Source: a virus
Direction: 5' to 3' (one strand)
IMG/VR virus record: IMGVR_UViG_3300042320_001322
Span: 1 to 24,376 of that record
Length of the DNA stretch: 24,376 nucleotides
Shown piece by piece: positions 16,801 through 22,147 of this stretch (positions within the stretch are counted from its first letter, which is position 1; every line of letters begins with the position of its first letter). The notes beneath the pieces are model-generated. The model ran no database searches. It was given only the letters and a program-made list of their open reading frames with translations, and was not told the DNA's origin. Position numbers and translations under genes: made by a program.

Positions 16801-17311
16801 CCGGGGCAGGGGTTTGGGCTTGAGCCCGGGCCCGAGCAGGAGTTGTGCCGCTCATCTTCTTTGACAACCACTGGCGAGCCTGCTCCGCCGTCTTGCCCTT
16901 CAAATGCGGATTGGCTTCCAAAACCTGCGCCGAAAACAGGCTGCTGACAGGCGTATCGGGCGCGGCATTTAAGATGGTCCGGGCTCCAGCAGGACCAAAG
17001 AAGTGGGCGGTATAAATTTCCGAGGGACTCGGCTCACGGCCAAGATTGCGGCGCAAGAAGTCGGTGTTGCTCGCAATCACATCCACGCCCACGCGGATGT
17101 TTTCATCAGGGTTGAGCTTCTTGCCGGGCTGGCCACCAAACTGCTTCCAGGTCGAATCAATCACCCCGAACAGGCCTGCTGCCGAGGATGCATTGGTTTT
17201 GGACGAAGGATTGAGGGAACTCTCGTTACGTGCAATCTGCACGGCCACATCAGGATTTACATTCTTCGCCTGTGCGGCCGCCCGGATTTTGTCGATGAGT
17301 TCTTGGGCCAT
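13865..17311 (-). CDS. Giant virion protein with N-terminal lytic transglycosylase domain (1148 aa)
   Basis: Residues about 15-150 form an SLT-type lysozyme-like domain. VAVQIARNESSLNPSSKTNA carries the likely catalytic Glu30, and AAGLFGVIDSTWKQFGG completes the active-site region. After a Pro/Ala-rich linker (about 155-215) comes a long unassigned region with helical and low-complexity parts. Near residues 965-980 is GIYVNELQSDLLEYLQSFG, which resembles the 'E.QSD' motif I know from large polyvalent phage proteins. The C-terminus ends KSGGMVERKRTDNRAYL. It is probably injected or internal to the virion and cuts peptidoglycan at infection. Its place between terminase and portal, rather than in the tail genes, is unusual. 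A GAGGA lies 9 nt before ATG 17311. Confidence 0.75.
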   Translation of the reverse strand: MAQELIDKIRAAAQAKNVNPDVAVQIARNESSLNPSSKTNASSAAGLFGVIDSTWKQFGGQPGKKLNPDENIRVGVDVIASNTDFLRRNLGREPSPSEIYTAHFFGPAGARTILNAAPDTPVSSLFSAQVLEANPHLKGKTAEQARQWLSKKMSGTTPARARAQAQTPAPATAAPQPAVMEPPLGISASAAPRAGARAAPVAASAEDLGSGYKAALALAFLGDEDKDREVSDDELRARMNRIEDEEFAQQLADYKPVNALQDLEITALNPVKALQPVKMADGGEAKKDEPKNDSAMRVRGAARAALDKVVSLGMGPGMGANLGYNLYKHFSGKTPLEDLLRDARQANQPIDPTRDMEPMSTTGGLSGGMPPVRRSNGSPESGEVALTPEEIAAASRPATFNPQIARQGAAARALAAQRDVNTLPDPRTYAAVSGFLGQAPDQLGFSVFHPDLQGIKRAGEVGFAAGLVPAVAPVVAPVARAVGNAVGRGATALGMRTEKALEAPVTRTLERGGRSAEMLQALGAQPSFAVAPSQSIFQHLPSSQAPFVGRLDEFVANMSSPVQKDQFLGMIKGKFRDYDIERVQDALADVPGNAKIAPAELLNKVKSVFDPGRFNTSVSPPGKYGQNYQSTDNIYPGKPLGVIHLAQELPPEVRGTQVAANTLLTILDRARQGADNGVFSTNHQKRLIELAKNPGLPVSDEVKQRLSVLPSLYASAADDANSIRGIQTLLLNTEASPDFMPAVKRIKLEIRQTMPNLTDEQLTALAMPRAAEELYQRGYQKISELSRRYGVEEPDDFYPMKPDFNSRLQASNQTAAPAQLSRAQLDNVAREVNAGRLDPRVLESAMSYSTPTTLSSQEKAMREIRESQIKLIQREISRPFNNAFNSARKEVGYLMPYEGQHPTLKGSPLNPIAFSRFSEHTTNIPGIGKAEGIYVNELQSDLLEYLQSFGARGGSKEKDRAMAKQIEKQIADVNVKLRKASEEGKDSLVDSLSAERTSLMAKNETIYQRLQIADAAEKQGKPFPEFYLTQQPFAGTERSPQVLQQLMAKNAVVGAIQQGKRFVAFPGQESAQAQLYEKLPNNLKQVIKDLGPGFELRDVTLTTATGDPVMHRAIVWGPEAAARIQKKGVPFKSGGMVERKRTDNRAYL

Positions 17312-17358
17312 GGTTCGTGGTCCTCGGTCAGATGGATGCGGCCATTGTATGGCGACCC

Positions 17359-18822
17359 CTAATAATACTCAACGGGCTGCGTGTCAAGACTTCCCTCGTC
17401 CTCATGGTCCGTTTCCAAGCTGATAAAATTGCCCTGGCGGAATCGGTGCCAAGCCATAACAGCAGTGTCGACCTGATCGTCGTTGTTGCCGTTGGGGAAA
17501 GCAGCACACTCTTCCACCATCTCCTCGGCCCACTCTTTGCCCTCTGGGTACCACACCATCCCAGACTCAAGGATGGGAGCAACAGCATTGGCGCGGCTGA
17601 TCTTATCCTGCCCGGTTTTACGGCCGCCAGGGGAGAACATAGTAACGGGGATCGCGAGCCGGCGCAACTCCTGCTGAAGCGGGGTCCCCGTTGCCTTGGC
17701 CTCGATCAAGACACTGTCGGGCCGCCAGTACTGATACTCGTCCTTGGCCACGCGCTTGAGTTCCGGGAAATCCCACCGGCCCTTGCGCACATTGAGCAAG
17801 ATGAGGTTGGGCCCCGAATCGGCATCCGGGGTAAACACGCCCCAGGTGCTGATAACAGAGTAGTCAGCCGTCTCCTTCTTACTGTAGGCGGTGTCCAAGC
17901 ACTGCAGGACATAGTCGCACTGTGGCGGCTCGTCGTATTGCCATTTCCTCCACCAGTTTCTTTTGAGGATCGCCCCCTCGTCGTTGGTCGGCTGCTGCTG
18001 CCACTGGGCGTTCCACTTCTTCAAGCCGATAGATACTTTGACCTTCTCCAGTTCGTCTAAGCTCCAGTACTCCGGCCAGAGTGGATTTCCGGAAGGCAAG
18101 ATCGCAGGAAATTCCAGCACCTCCCACTGATCGCTCTTGAGATACCCCTGCTGCTTGAGCAGGCGGCCCGATAGGTCGTCCGTTTTCCATCGTGTGTTGA
18201 TTACGATAATTGAACCATTGGGCTGTAACCGCTGCCGGGGGCCAGAGGTATACCACTCGTAAGTGTTCTCCATGGCGGTCTCAGACAAAGCATCCTGCTC
18301 GTCCAAGATGTCGTCGAGCACAACAACATTGCCGCCCCGGCCGGTCATCGCGCCGCCTTTGCCGATGAAGAAGGCTTCACCACCAAGGTTCGTGTTCCAC
18401 CGGCCGGCGGCCTTGCTGTCTGCTGAGAGGCTCACCTTCGGAAAGAGTTCTTTGTACTTCTCGTCCTCAACAAGATTCCTGATCATCCGGCCAAACCGCT
18501 GCGCGAGTTCAGCAGTATGGGAGCCGACAATGAGTTTTGAATCGGGGACCCGGCCCATCAAATAGGCAGGGAACAGATAGCTGCCCATCTGCGACTTGCC
18601 GTGACGGGGAGGCATCGCGATCATCAGGCGCTTGCACTTGCCTTCGACCACGCGATCCAGGGCAGCAGCGATCCGGCGATGGTGTTCGCCGACGATCATT
18701 TCAGGCCACACGTATCGACAGAAATCCAGGAAGTTACTTGTTGCGCGTTCCTGGGCTTCAAGAAATTGCAGGCGAAGTTCGAGGCGAAGCCTTTCGGCTT
18801 CGAGGTCTTCAGGTTTTGACAT
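17359..18822 (-). CDS. terL: Terminase large subunit, ATPase and nuclease (487 aa)
   Basis: The ATPase domain has Walker A at about 71-77 (PPRHGKS) and Walker B at about 166-173 (VVVLDDIL). The nuclease domain has the expected acidic residues D310 (CLDTAYS), E374 (VLIEAKATG) and D448/D449 (NDDQVDT). The protein cuts concatemeric DNA and drives it through the portal. I start at ATG 18822 (MSKPEDLEAE). A longer TTG start at 18861 lacks a Shine-Dalgarno. No Shine-Dalgarno precedes 18822 either, but a good promoter lies so close that the message may be leaderless. The small subunit is encoded about 4.5 kb upstream, which is unusual. Confidence 0.95.
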   Translation of the reverse strand: MSKPEDLEAERLRLELRLQFLEAQERATSNFLDFCRYVWPEMIVGEHHRRIAAALDRVVEGKCKRLMIAMPPRHGKSQMGSYLFPAYLMGRVPDSKLIVGSHTAELAQRFGRMIRNLVEDEKYKELFPKVSLSADSKAAGRWNTNLGGEAFFIGKGGAMTGRGGNVVVLDDILDEQDALSETAMENTYEWYTSGPRQRLQPNGSIIVINTRWKTDDLSGRLLKQQGYLKSDQWEVLEFPAILPSGNPLWPEYWSLDELEKVKVSIGLKKWNAQWQQQPTNDEGAILKRNWWRKWQYDEPPQCDYVLQCLDTAYSKKETADYSVISTWGVFTPDADSGPNLILLNVRKGRWDFPELKRVAKDEYQYWRPDSVLIEAKATGTPLQQELRRLAIPVTMFSPGGRKTGQDKISRANAVAPILESGMVWYPEGKEWAEEMVEECAAFPNGNNDDQVDTAVMAWHRFRQGNFISLETDHEDEGSLDTQPVEYY

Positions 18823-18829
18823 AGCTACA

Positions 18830-18858
18830 AATATACCCCCGTATATCGATTTTGAAAA
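18830..18858 (-). promoter_or_regulatory. Promoter for the terminase/head operon, predicted leaderless
   Basis: On the minus strand TTTTCA (18853-18858) and TATATT (18830-18835) are separated by 17 nt. The -10 box ends 7 nt before the terminase ATG, so transcription would begin at or next to the start codon. This explains why no Shine-Dalgarno is seen. The assignment is by sequence match only. Confidence 0.5.
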
Positions 18859-18863
18859 CAAGG

Positions 18864-18964
18864 GGGGTGTTTATGGCCCCCGGGGGTCAGGTTCTAGGGA
18901 GGTTTTCCTTGGCCAAAAATCGGGATAGGGGCGTTCGCTCCGGTTGACGGGGTGTTTATGGCCC
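18864..18964. repeat. 16-bp direct repeat pair upstream of terL
   Basis: The 16-mer GGGGTGTTTATGGCCC occurs at 18864-18879 and 18949-18964, 85 bp apart start to start (about eight helical turns). Between them lies GGGGTCAG, whose reverse complement CTGACCCC follows the second copy. It may bind terminase or a late regulator. Confidence 0.75.
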
Positions 18965-19062
18965 TCCCCCTCTAAAGCTGACCCCTAACTCTAACCTGTG
19001 CGTCGCATCCCACGGACTGATTGGCGGGCCCACCCACCCCCGCCTCCACCTTGTGGGAAAAA

Positions 19063-19080
19063 TTTTAGAACGTTCTAAAA
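19063..19080. promoter_or_regulatory. 18-bp perfect palindrome, candidate operator
   Basis: TTTTAGAACGTTCTAAAA is a perfect 18-bp palindrome lying 20 nt past the accessory-block terminator stem and about 205 nt upstream of the terminase promoter. A perfect palindrome with A/T flanks and a GAACGTTC centre is typical of a site for a dimeric regulator. It does not match the LexA box types I know (GAAC-N4-GTTC or CTG-N10-CAG), because the half-sites abut. Confidence 0.5.
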
Positions 19081-19100
19081 AGCAACACGGCGCGCGGGGA

Positions 19101-19130
19101 AATAAAAAAGCCCCAGCAGCTGCTGGGGCT
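19101..19130 (-). terminator. Rho-independent terminator ending the accessory block
   Basis: The 22-bp self-complementary sequence AGCCCCAGCAG/CTGCTGGGGCT (19109-19130) is followed on the minus strand by six U-coding bases (19104-19109). It lies 36 nt after the stop of the 92-aa gene. A second hairpin CTGGGCCC/GGGCCCAG (19143-19160) precedes it. This separates accessory transcription from the terminase operon. Confidence 0.9.
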
Positions 19131-19166
19131 TGGCCTGTGTGCCTGGGCCCGAGGGCCCAGTTTGTG

Positions 19167-19445
19167 TTAGGTGTTGGCCTCGGCCGCCTTCTTGGCTTGA
19201 TAGGCCTCGAAGGTGGAACGGCTGCGCTCCTTGACCAGGGTCTTGTCGCCCAGGTCCATATCCTCCAGCTGGACCTGCACGCCGGACGGGTCAGCATAGA
19301 ACATGTACTCACGCTTGTCGTAGTCGTACTCTTGCTGCACTGGGCGCAGGCCGACCATGAAACCTGCCAGGGCTGCAACGTCCTTGGCGCTGGTGCTGGT
19401 GGGCAAGAGGAAGCGCTGACCGTTGATATTGATAACCTTGTTCAT
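19167..19445 (-). CDS. Small hypothetical protein with hairpin leader (92 aa)
   Basis: From ATG 19445 the product begins MNKVININGQRFLLPTSTSA and continues VAALAGFMVGLRPVQQEYDY, KREYMFYADPSGVQVQLEDM and a basic C-terminal helix (VKERSRSTFEAYQAKKAAE). I choose this start because AGAAAGGATAGA lies 3 nt upstream, as in four other genes of the block, and the upstream codons lie in its leader hairpin. It looks like a small soluble alpha/beta protein. I do not recognise the family. It is the last gene before the terminator. Confidence 0.78.
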   Translation of the reverse strand: MNKVININGQRFLLPTSTSAKDVAALAGFMVGLRPVQQEYDYDKREYMFYADPSGVQVQLEDMDLGDKTLVKERSRSTFEAYQAKKAAEANT

Positions 19446-19448
19446 GAC

Positions 19449-19500
19449 TCTATCCTTTCTAGGGTTGACTGCAGCACCGTGCTGCAGTGATGACATTATA
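19449..19500 (-). promoter_or_regulatory. Hairpin leader cassette, copy 1
   Basis: In minus-strand order: TATAAT (19495-19500), 7 nt, the stem-loop CTGCAGC-ACGGT-GCTGCAG (19469-19487), 8 nt, AGAAAGGATAGA (19449-19460), 3 nt, ATG. The -10 spacing puts the stem at the very 5' end of the mRNA. No consensus -35 is seen. Instead a 9-bp inverted repeat TAGCACCGG/CCGGTGCTA (19499-19524) overlaps the -10. Confidence 0.7.
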
Positions 19501-19531
19501 GCACCGGTTTTTATCCCGGTGCTACATTTTT

Positions 19532-19864
19532 TTAACTAACTGTAATCTCGAAGGTCAGGTCCTTAACTGTCTCAGTTATCAGATCGGTCAGGTCCAGGTC
19601 CTTCCTGACGTAGCGGTCGATATCGCCTTCAATGTCCAGGTGGACCGTGGCCCAGGTATCGAGGCGGTCATTCAGGTAGTTATCGGCCCAGTCCTCGATA
19701 CCGGCGCTGATCCGGGAGTCCAGGTCTCCCTTGAGCCCTTCGATGGCAGCGGATGCGCCTTCGGTGACTTTGCCAGCCAGTTCGGTCTGGACCCGCTGGG
19801 CGACATCGCTGACAAGCTTGTCATACAGTCCGCCGAGCAGGGTGAGCATTTCAGATTGGTCCAT
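19532..19864 (-). CDS. Acidic hypothetical protein with helical region (110 aa)
   Basis: From ATG 19864 it begins MDQSEMLTLLGGLYDKLVSD and is acidic and mainly helical. It has an amphipathic part (VAQRVQTELAGKVTEGASAA) followed by regularly spaced Asp/Leu segments (DNYLNDRLDTWATVHLDIEG, YVRKDLDLTDLITETVKDL). Acidic helical phage proteins of this size are sometimes DNA mimics or protein inhibitors, but that is speculation. The start is fixed by the shared AGAAAGGATAGA 4 nt upstream. The longer frame to 19948 would read through the leader hairpin as poly-Ala and is unlikely. Confidence 0.75.
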   Translation of the reverse strand: MDQSEMLTLLGGLYDKLVSDVAQRVQTELAGKVTEGASAAIEGLKGDLDSRISAGIEDWADNYLNDRLDTWATVHLDIEGDIDRYVRKDLDLTDLITETVKDLTFEITVS

Positions 19865-19868
19865 GATC

Positions 19869-19922
19869 TCTATCCTTTCTAAGGGTTTAGCTGCAGCGGC
19901 CGCTGCAGCAGACCACATTATA
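19869..19922 (-). promoter_or_regulatory. Hairpin leader cassette, copy 2
   Basis: TATAAT (19917-19922), 7 nt, the 20-bp perfect palindrome GCTGCAGCGGCCGCTGCAGC (19890-19909), 9 nt, AGAAAGGATAGA (19869-19880), 4 nt, ATG. The only -35-like hexamer (TTGGCC) is 20 nt from the -10. This copy has a CGGCCG apex rather than the xxGGT apex of the others. Confidence 0.7.
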
Positions 19923-19957
19923 ACCCAGGTCCGTGGCCCACGGGCCAATTGTATTTT

Positions 19958-20218
19958 TTAATCGGCCACCAGCGCCCGATCAATTTCGGACTGCAGGACC
20001 ATATCGGCCGCTGCCCAGCACTCGGCCGGCTCGCCCTGGTCATCCGTGAACGTCACGCCCTCATAAATGGGTTTGTCCAGTTCAGCGTAAACCGACTGCA
20101 TGAGCGAGAGCACGGCAGCATTACGCGTGGTCATCAGGAACAGGGCCAAGGCTTTCGCCCTGGCCCCCTGGGTGGTGGGATCATGGATCACGGCCAGGGC
20201 CAATTGTTCTATGTGCAT
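19958..20218 (-). CDS. Small hypothetical protein (86 aa)
   Basis: From ATG 20218 the product is MHIEQLALAVIHDPTTQGAR and continues with a helical AKALALFLMTTRNAAVLSLM, then acidic YAELDKPIYEGVTFTDDQGE and a helical end. I choose this start because GGAGG lies 8 nt upstream and the preceding stop is 2 nt away. The longer frame to 20377 has a Pro/Gly/Arg-rich translation of the neighbouring gene. It is the last gene of the three-gene unit starting at 20720. The family is not recognised. Confidence 0.72.
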   Translation of the reverse strand: MHIEQLALAVIHDPTTQGARAKALALFLMTTRNAAVLSLMQSVYAELDKPIYEGVTFTDDQGEPAECWAAADMVLQSEIDRALVAD

Positions 20219-20220
20219 GG

Positions 20221-20487
20221 TCAGGCCTCCGCGCCATACTGGCCCACCCAGCCCAGGCGGGCCAGGGCTGGGACCTTGGCCCACTCGAGGCCAAAAACGC
20301 TGGGGAAATATTCCGCCCCGGGCTCGACATACACGCGGCCAGTGCTGGCCGCGTGGCGGGGCGGGTGACCGCCGCAAAGCTCCGCCTTATCGCCCCTAAA
20401 GTCGGTGACAGTATCGCCCAGGCAAGCGGGCCGCGTAGTGCCCTCATGGACCAGGGTCCAGCCATCGCGCTCGATCAATTGTTTCAT
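20221..20487 (-). CDS. Small conserved phage protein (88 aa)
   Basis: It begins MKQLIERDGWTLVHEGTTRP, followed by ACLGDTVTDFRGDKAELCGG and PPRHAASTGRVYVEP, and ends FPSVFGLEWAKVPALARLGW. Small proteins with this 'GDTVTDFRGD...GRVYV' core occur in many phages and prophages, in my experience without an assigned function. It is a soluble, beta-rich protein. A GAGGGGG lies 8 nt before the ATG, and the upstream stop is 2 nt away, so it is in one transcript with the 76-aa protein. Confidence 0.75.
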   Translation of the reverse strand: MKQLIERDGWTLVHEGTTRPACLGDTVTDFRGDKAELCGGHPPRHAASTGRVYVEPGAEYFPSVFGLEWAKVPALARLGWVGQYGAEA

Positions 20488-20489
20488 GG

Positions 20490-20720
20490 TCAGGCCCCCT
20501 CGATTTCCGGAGGCAGAACCTCCGCATACGGGTTACCTGCGAACAGGCGGGCCAGGGGGACCATGGCAACATTGTCCCCTTCTTCCTCCTGGACCGCGCA
20601 AATCACGGCGACATATTCGCCAGTAACTGCATCGGTGCATTCCACCAGGGCAACATCCTTGTTCTTGAAGGCGCGTTTTATCGTCTCGAAATTTGAGACG
20701 TCTCCGGGCTTGAGGGCCAT
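20490..20720 (-). CDS. DUF6117-like small protein (76 aa)
   Basis: From ATG 20720 the sequence MALKPGDVSNFETIKRAFKN, then ALVECTDAVTGEYVAVICAV, ends LARLFAGNPYAEVLPP. The 'NFET..RA...ALVECTDA.TGE...VICAV' pattern fits the DUF6117 family as I remember it, found on phages, plasmids and islands. The role is unknown. The shared leader element AGAAAGGATAGA lies 3 nt upstream, which fixes the start. It is the first of three genes in a small operon. Confidence 0.8.
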   Translation of the reverse strand: MALKPGDVSNFETIKRAFKNKDVALVECTDAVTGEYVAVICAVQEEEGDNVAMVPLARLFAGNPYAEVLPPEIEGA

Positions 20721-20723
20721 AAC

Positions 20724-20791
20724 TCTATCCTTTCTTGATCCGGGGCACCGCGCCCCGGTCCGGGAATTATATACCAAAATTCACGCGTCAA
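20724..20791 (-). promoter_or_regulatory. Hairpin leader cassette, copy 3, with promoter
   Basis: TTGACG (20786-20791), a 14-nt spacer, TATAAT (20766-20771; the run is TGGTATATAAT, which may act as an extended -10), 7 nt, stem-loop CCGGGGC-GCGGT-GCCCCGG (20740-20758), 4 nt, AGAAAGGATAGA (20724-20735), 3 nt, ATG. The spacer is shorter than usual, so the -35 is uncertain. Confidence 0.65.
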
Positions 20792-20796
20792 CCTAG

Positions 20797-21000
20797 GGGA
20801 AACCCGGTCCGGCTGCCGCCGGACCGGGTTTCCCGGGCCACGGCCCGGGGCCCATGGCCCCCGGACCACGCGCCATGCGCCACGTTTTACGGGGCGAGCG
20901 GCAGGGACCAGGGGGCAGGTTTCCCCCTGCAAAACTAACCGGGGGAAACCGGGCAATTGAGAATGGTTTTCATTGGCAAATAGGACTGATTCTCAATTGC
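20797..21000. repeat. Cluster of inverted repeats in a gene-free interval
   Basis: Between the DUF932 stop (21012) and the copy-3 promoter lie five inverted repeats. They are a perfect 16-bp stem at 20797-20812/20819-20834 (6-nt loop), 7-bp CCGGGCC/GGCCCGG at 20833-20848, 6-bp GGGGCC/GGCCCC at 20847-20861, 7-bp CAGGGGG/CCCCCTG at 20909-20929, and a 12-bp stem GCAATTGAGAAT/ATTCTCAATTGC at 20953-20964/20989-21000 with a 24-nt spacer. None has a U-tract on the minus strand, so they are not standard terminators. No ORF is convincing here. Confidence 0.85.
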
Positions 21001-21011
21001 ATCAGGCCGGG

Positions 21012-21971
21012 TTAAGCGGCGAGCAGTTCCATGGCCTTATTTTTCAGGGCTGCACCAGTGCCGAACCATGCCGACTCAAGGCGGGTTGACCCCTGCCGGC
21101 CGCGCTCATGGTCTACCATCTCGGTGACTGCGTTAAGCATTCCCCAGCGGGTCCCCATGACTCCGGGGATATCGGACCCGATAGCCGAACCCTTGAACAA
21201 ATCCATGATGCGGCGGTATCCCTTGGTTTCCGGGATATCAAGCCGGCCAGTATGGTAGGGCTCGAGCAGCGCCTTGATAAATTCGTCCGCCTCGGGCTCG
21301 CTCATGGGGCGGCCGGCAAGGGCCCGGGACTCAATCAGGAATCGCTCCCAGTTGTCCGCCACAATGCCCAGTTCAAGGCGGACCCGGTCCGCATCGAATC
21401 GCTCGGAGTGCAGCACCCGAACCTCTCCGGTAGTTTCGCCTGCCAGGGCCCGGACAATGGTGTTATTGCACACTACGCGGACGGCCGTAAATTTTGCGAC
21501 CGTGGCCATAGTCCCATCATAGGACGTTCCGAGCAAAAGGTAAGGCCGGACGATATCGCCCCCCAGGACCTCAGCGCCGGGGTTGACCCTTGCCAGGGCC
21601 CACACTCGGCGGCCGTGGCTCAGGGCCCCGGCGGTTTCGAGCTCAAACCCGCCGATGTCCGCAAGCTTGCCGAAAAACCCCATAACCTCGGCCGGCTGCA
21701 CCGTGCGATAACCGTCCGAAACCACGGACAGGGCTGCCCCGGTATCGCTGCGATGCAGGACCTTGCGACCCTTGAAAACCTCGGGCTCAGTGGCCGCCTC
21801 GGTCCGATACAAAACCGGGGACTCGAGCACGGTATAGGCTAGTCCGGCCTGATGGGTCCATTCCTCGATTGAGGCCCCGGGCTGCAGCTGGTGGCCGAGG
21901 CCGTGCCATGGGGTTTGGCCGAGGTATGCCATAGCAGCGCGGCCGGTAGTGGTGTCGATCATGTGAGCCAT
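21012..21971 (-). CDS. DUF932 / phage-plasmid-like protein (TIGR03299-type, 319 aa)
   Basis: The protein matches the DUF932 pattern I know as 'phage/plasmid-like protein'. It has TPWHGLGHQLQPGASIEEWT, then VLHRSDTGAALSVVSDGYRTVQPAEVM, RVWALARVNPGAEVLGGD, the core LLLGTSYDGTMATVAKFTAV followed by RVVCNNTIVRAL, and a helical C-terminus with MLNAVTEMVDHERGR. It is a common accessory gene on phages and plasmids. Its molecular role is not established, though links to DNA metabolism and defence contexts are often proposed. Length is normal. The start is fixed by AGAAAGGATAGA 3 nt upstream. Confidence 0.88.
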   Translation of the reverse strand: MAHMIDTTTGRAAMAYLGQTPWHGLGHQLQPGASIEEWTHQAGLAYTVLESPVLYRTEAATEPEVFKGRKVLHRSDTGAALSVVSDGYRTVQPAEVMGFFGKLADIGGFELETAGALSHGRRVWALARVNPGAEVLGGDIVRPYLLLGTSYDGTMATVAKFTAVRVVCNNTIVRALAGETTGEVRVLHSERFDADRVRLELGIVADNWERFLIESRALAGRPMSEPEADEFIKALLEPYHTGRLDIPETKGYRRIMDLFKGSAIGSDIPGVMGTRWGMLNAVTEMVDHERGRQGSTRLESAWFGTGAALKNKAMELLAA

Positions 21972-21974
21972 TTA

Positions 21975-22054
21975 TCTATCCTTTCTTGAGGGTGCCCCGC
22001 TGCACCATGCTGCGGGGCTGAGTGAATTCTAAGCCTAAATCGGGCCCGGTCCAA
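21975..22054 (-). promoter_or_regulatory. Hairpin leader cassette, copy 4, with sigma70-like promoter
   Basis: TTGGAC (22049-22054), a 17-nt spacer, TAGAAT (22026-22031), 7 nt, a stem-loop at 21994-22018 (7-bp outer stem GCCCCGC/GCGGGGC, one A-A mismatch, 2-bp GC/GC around loop ATGGT), 7 nt, AGAAAGGATAGA (21975-21986), 3 nt, ATG. This is the clearest full promoter of the set. Confidence 0.75.
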
Positions 22055-22075
22055 TTGATTTTTTTAATCGCGAAT

Positions 22076-22147
22076 CTAATCCCAATTGCCAAATTTATCT
22101 ATCAAATACCACGCCACGAGGAACAGCAGCAAGACCACAAAAAACAT
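22076..22147 (-). CDS. Single-span membrane micropeptide (23 aa)
   Basis: ATG 22147 shares its A with the stop of the upstream 231-aa gene (TAATG) and has GGGAGG about 9 nt upstream. The frame stops at TAG 22076. The peptide is MFFVVLLLFLVAWYLIDKFG plus NWD. It is one hydrophobic helix (residues 2-16) with a short charged tail. Overlapping stop/start and the strong hydrophobic run in a 175-nt gap support a real coupled gene. It could be a tiny holin, toxin-like peptide or regulator of a host membrane enzyme. None of these is shown. Confidence 0.55.
   Translation of the reverse strand: MFFVVLLLFLVAWYLIDKFGNWD

Larger units (their letters stand above)
18823..19100. other. Gene-free region upstream of the large terminase
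   Basis: This stretch (with the following terminator, about 340 nt between genes) holds no convincing ORF. It contains the terminase promoter, a 16-bp direct repeat GGGGTGTTTATGGCCC at 18864-18879 and 18949-18964, an inverted pair GGGGTCAG/CTGACCCC at 18883-18890 and 18978-18985, and an 18-bp palindrome at 19063-19080. Its location just before terL makes it a candidate packaging (pac/cos) or control region. Nothing in it proves that. Confidence 0.5.

Noticed and set aside
18822-18861. Longer TTG start for the large terminase
   Set aside because: The extra 13 residues would be encoded by the promoter region and no Shine-Dalgarno precedes the TTG.
19499-19524. Possible minus-strand terminator TAGCACCGG/CCGGTGCTA
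   Set aside because: On the minus strand the stem is followed by TATAATG rather than a U-tract. The T-run is on the other side, so it would work only for plus-strand transcripts, and no plus-strand gene exists.
20959-20977. 19-mer resembling a Fur box (13 of 19 matches)
   Set aside because: It lies within the 12-bp inverted repeat region, about 240 bp from the next gene start and not at a promoter, so the match is probably chance.
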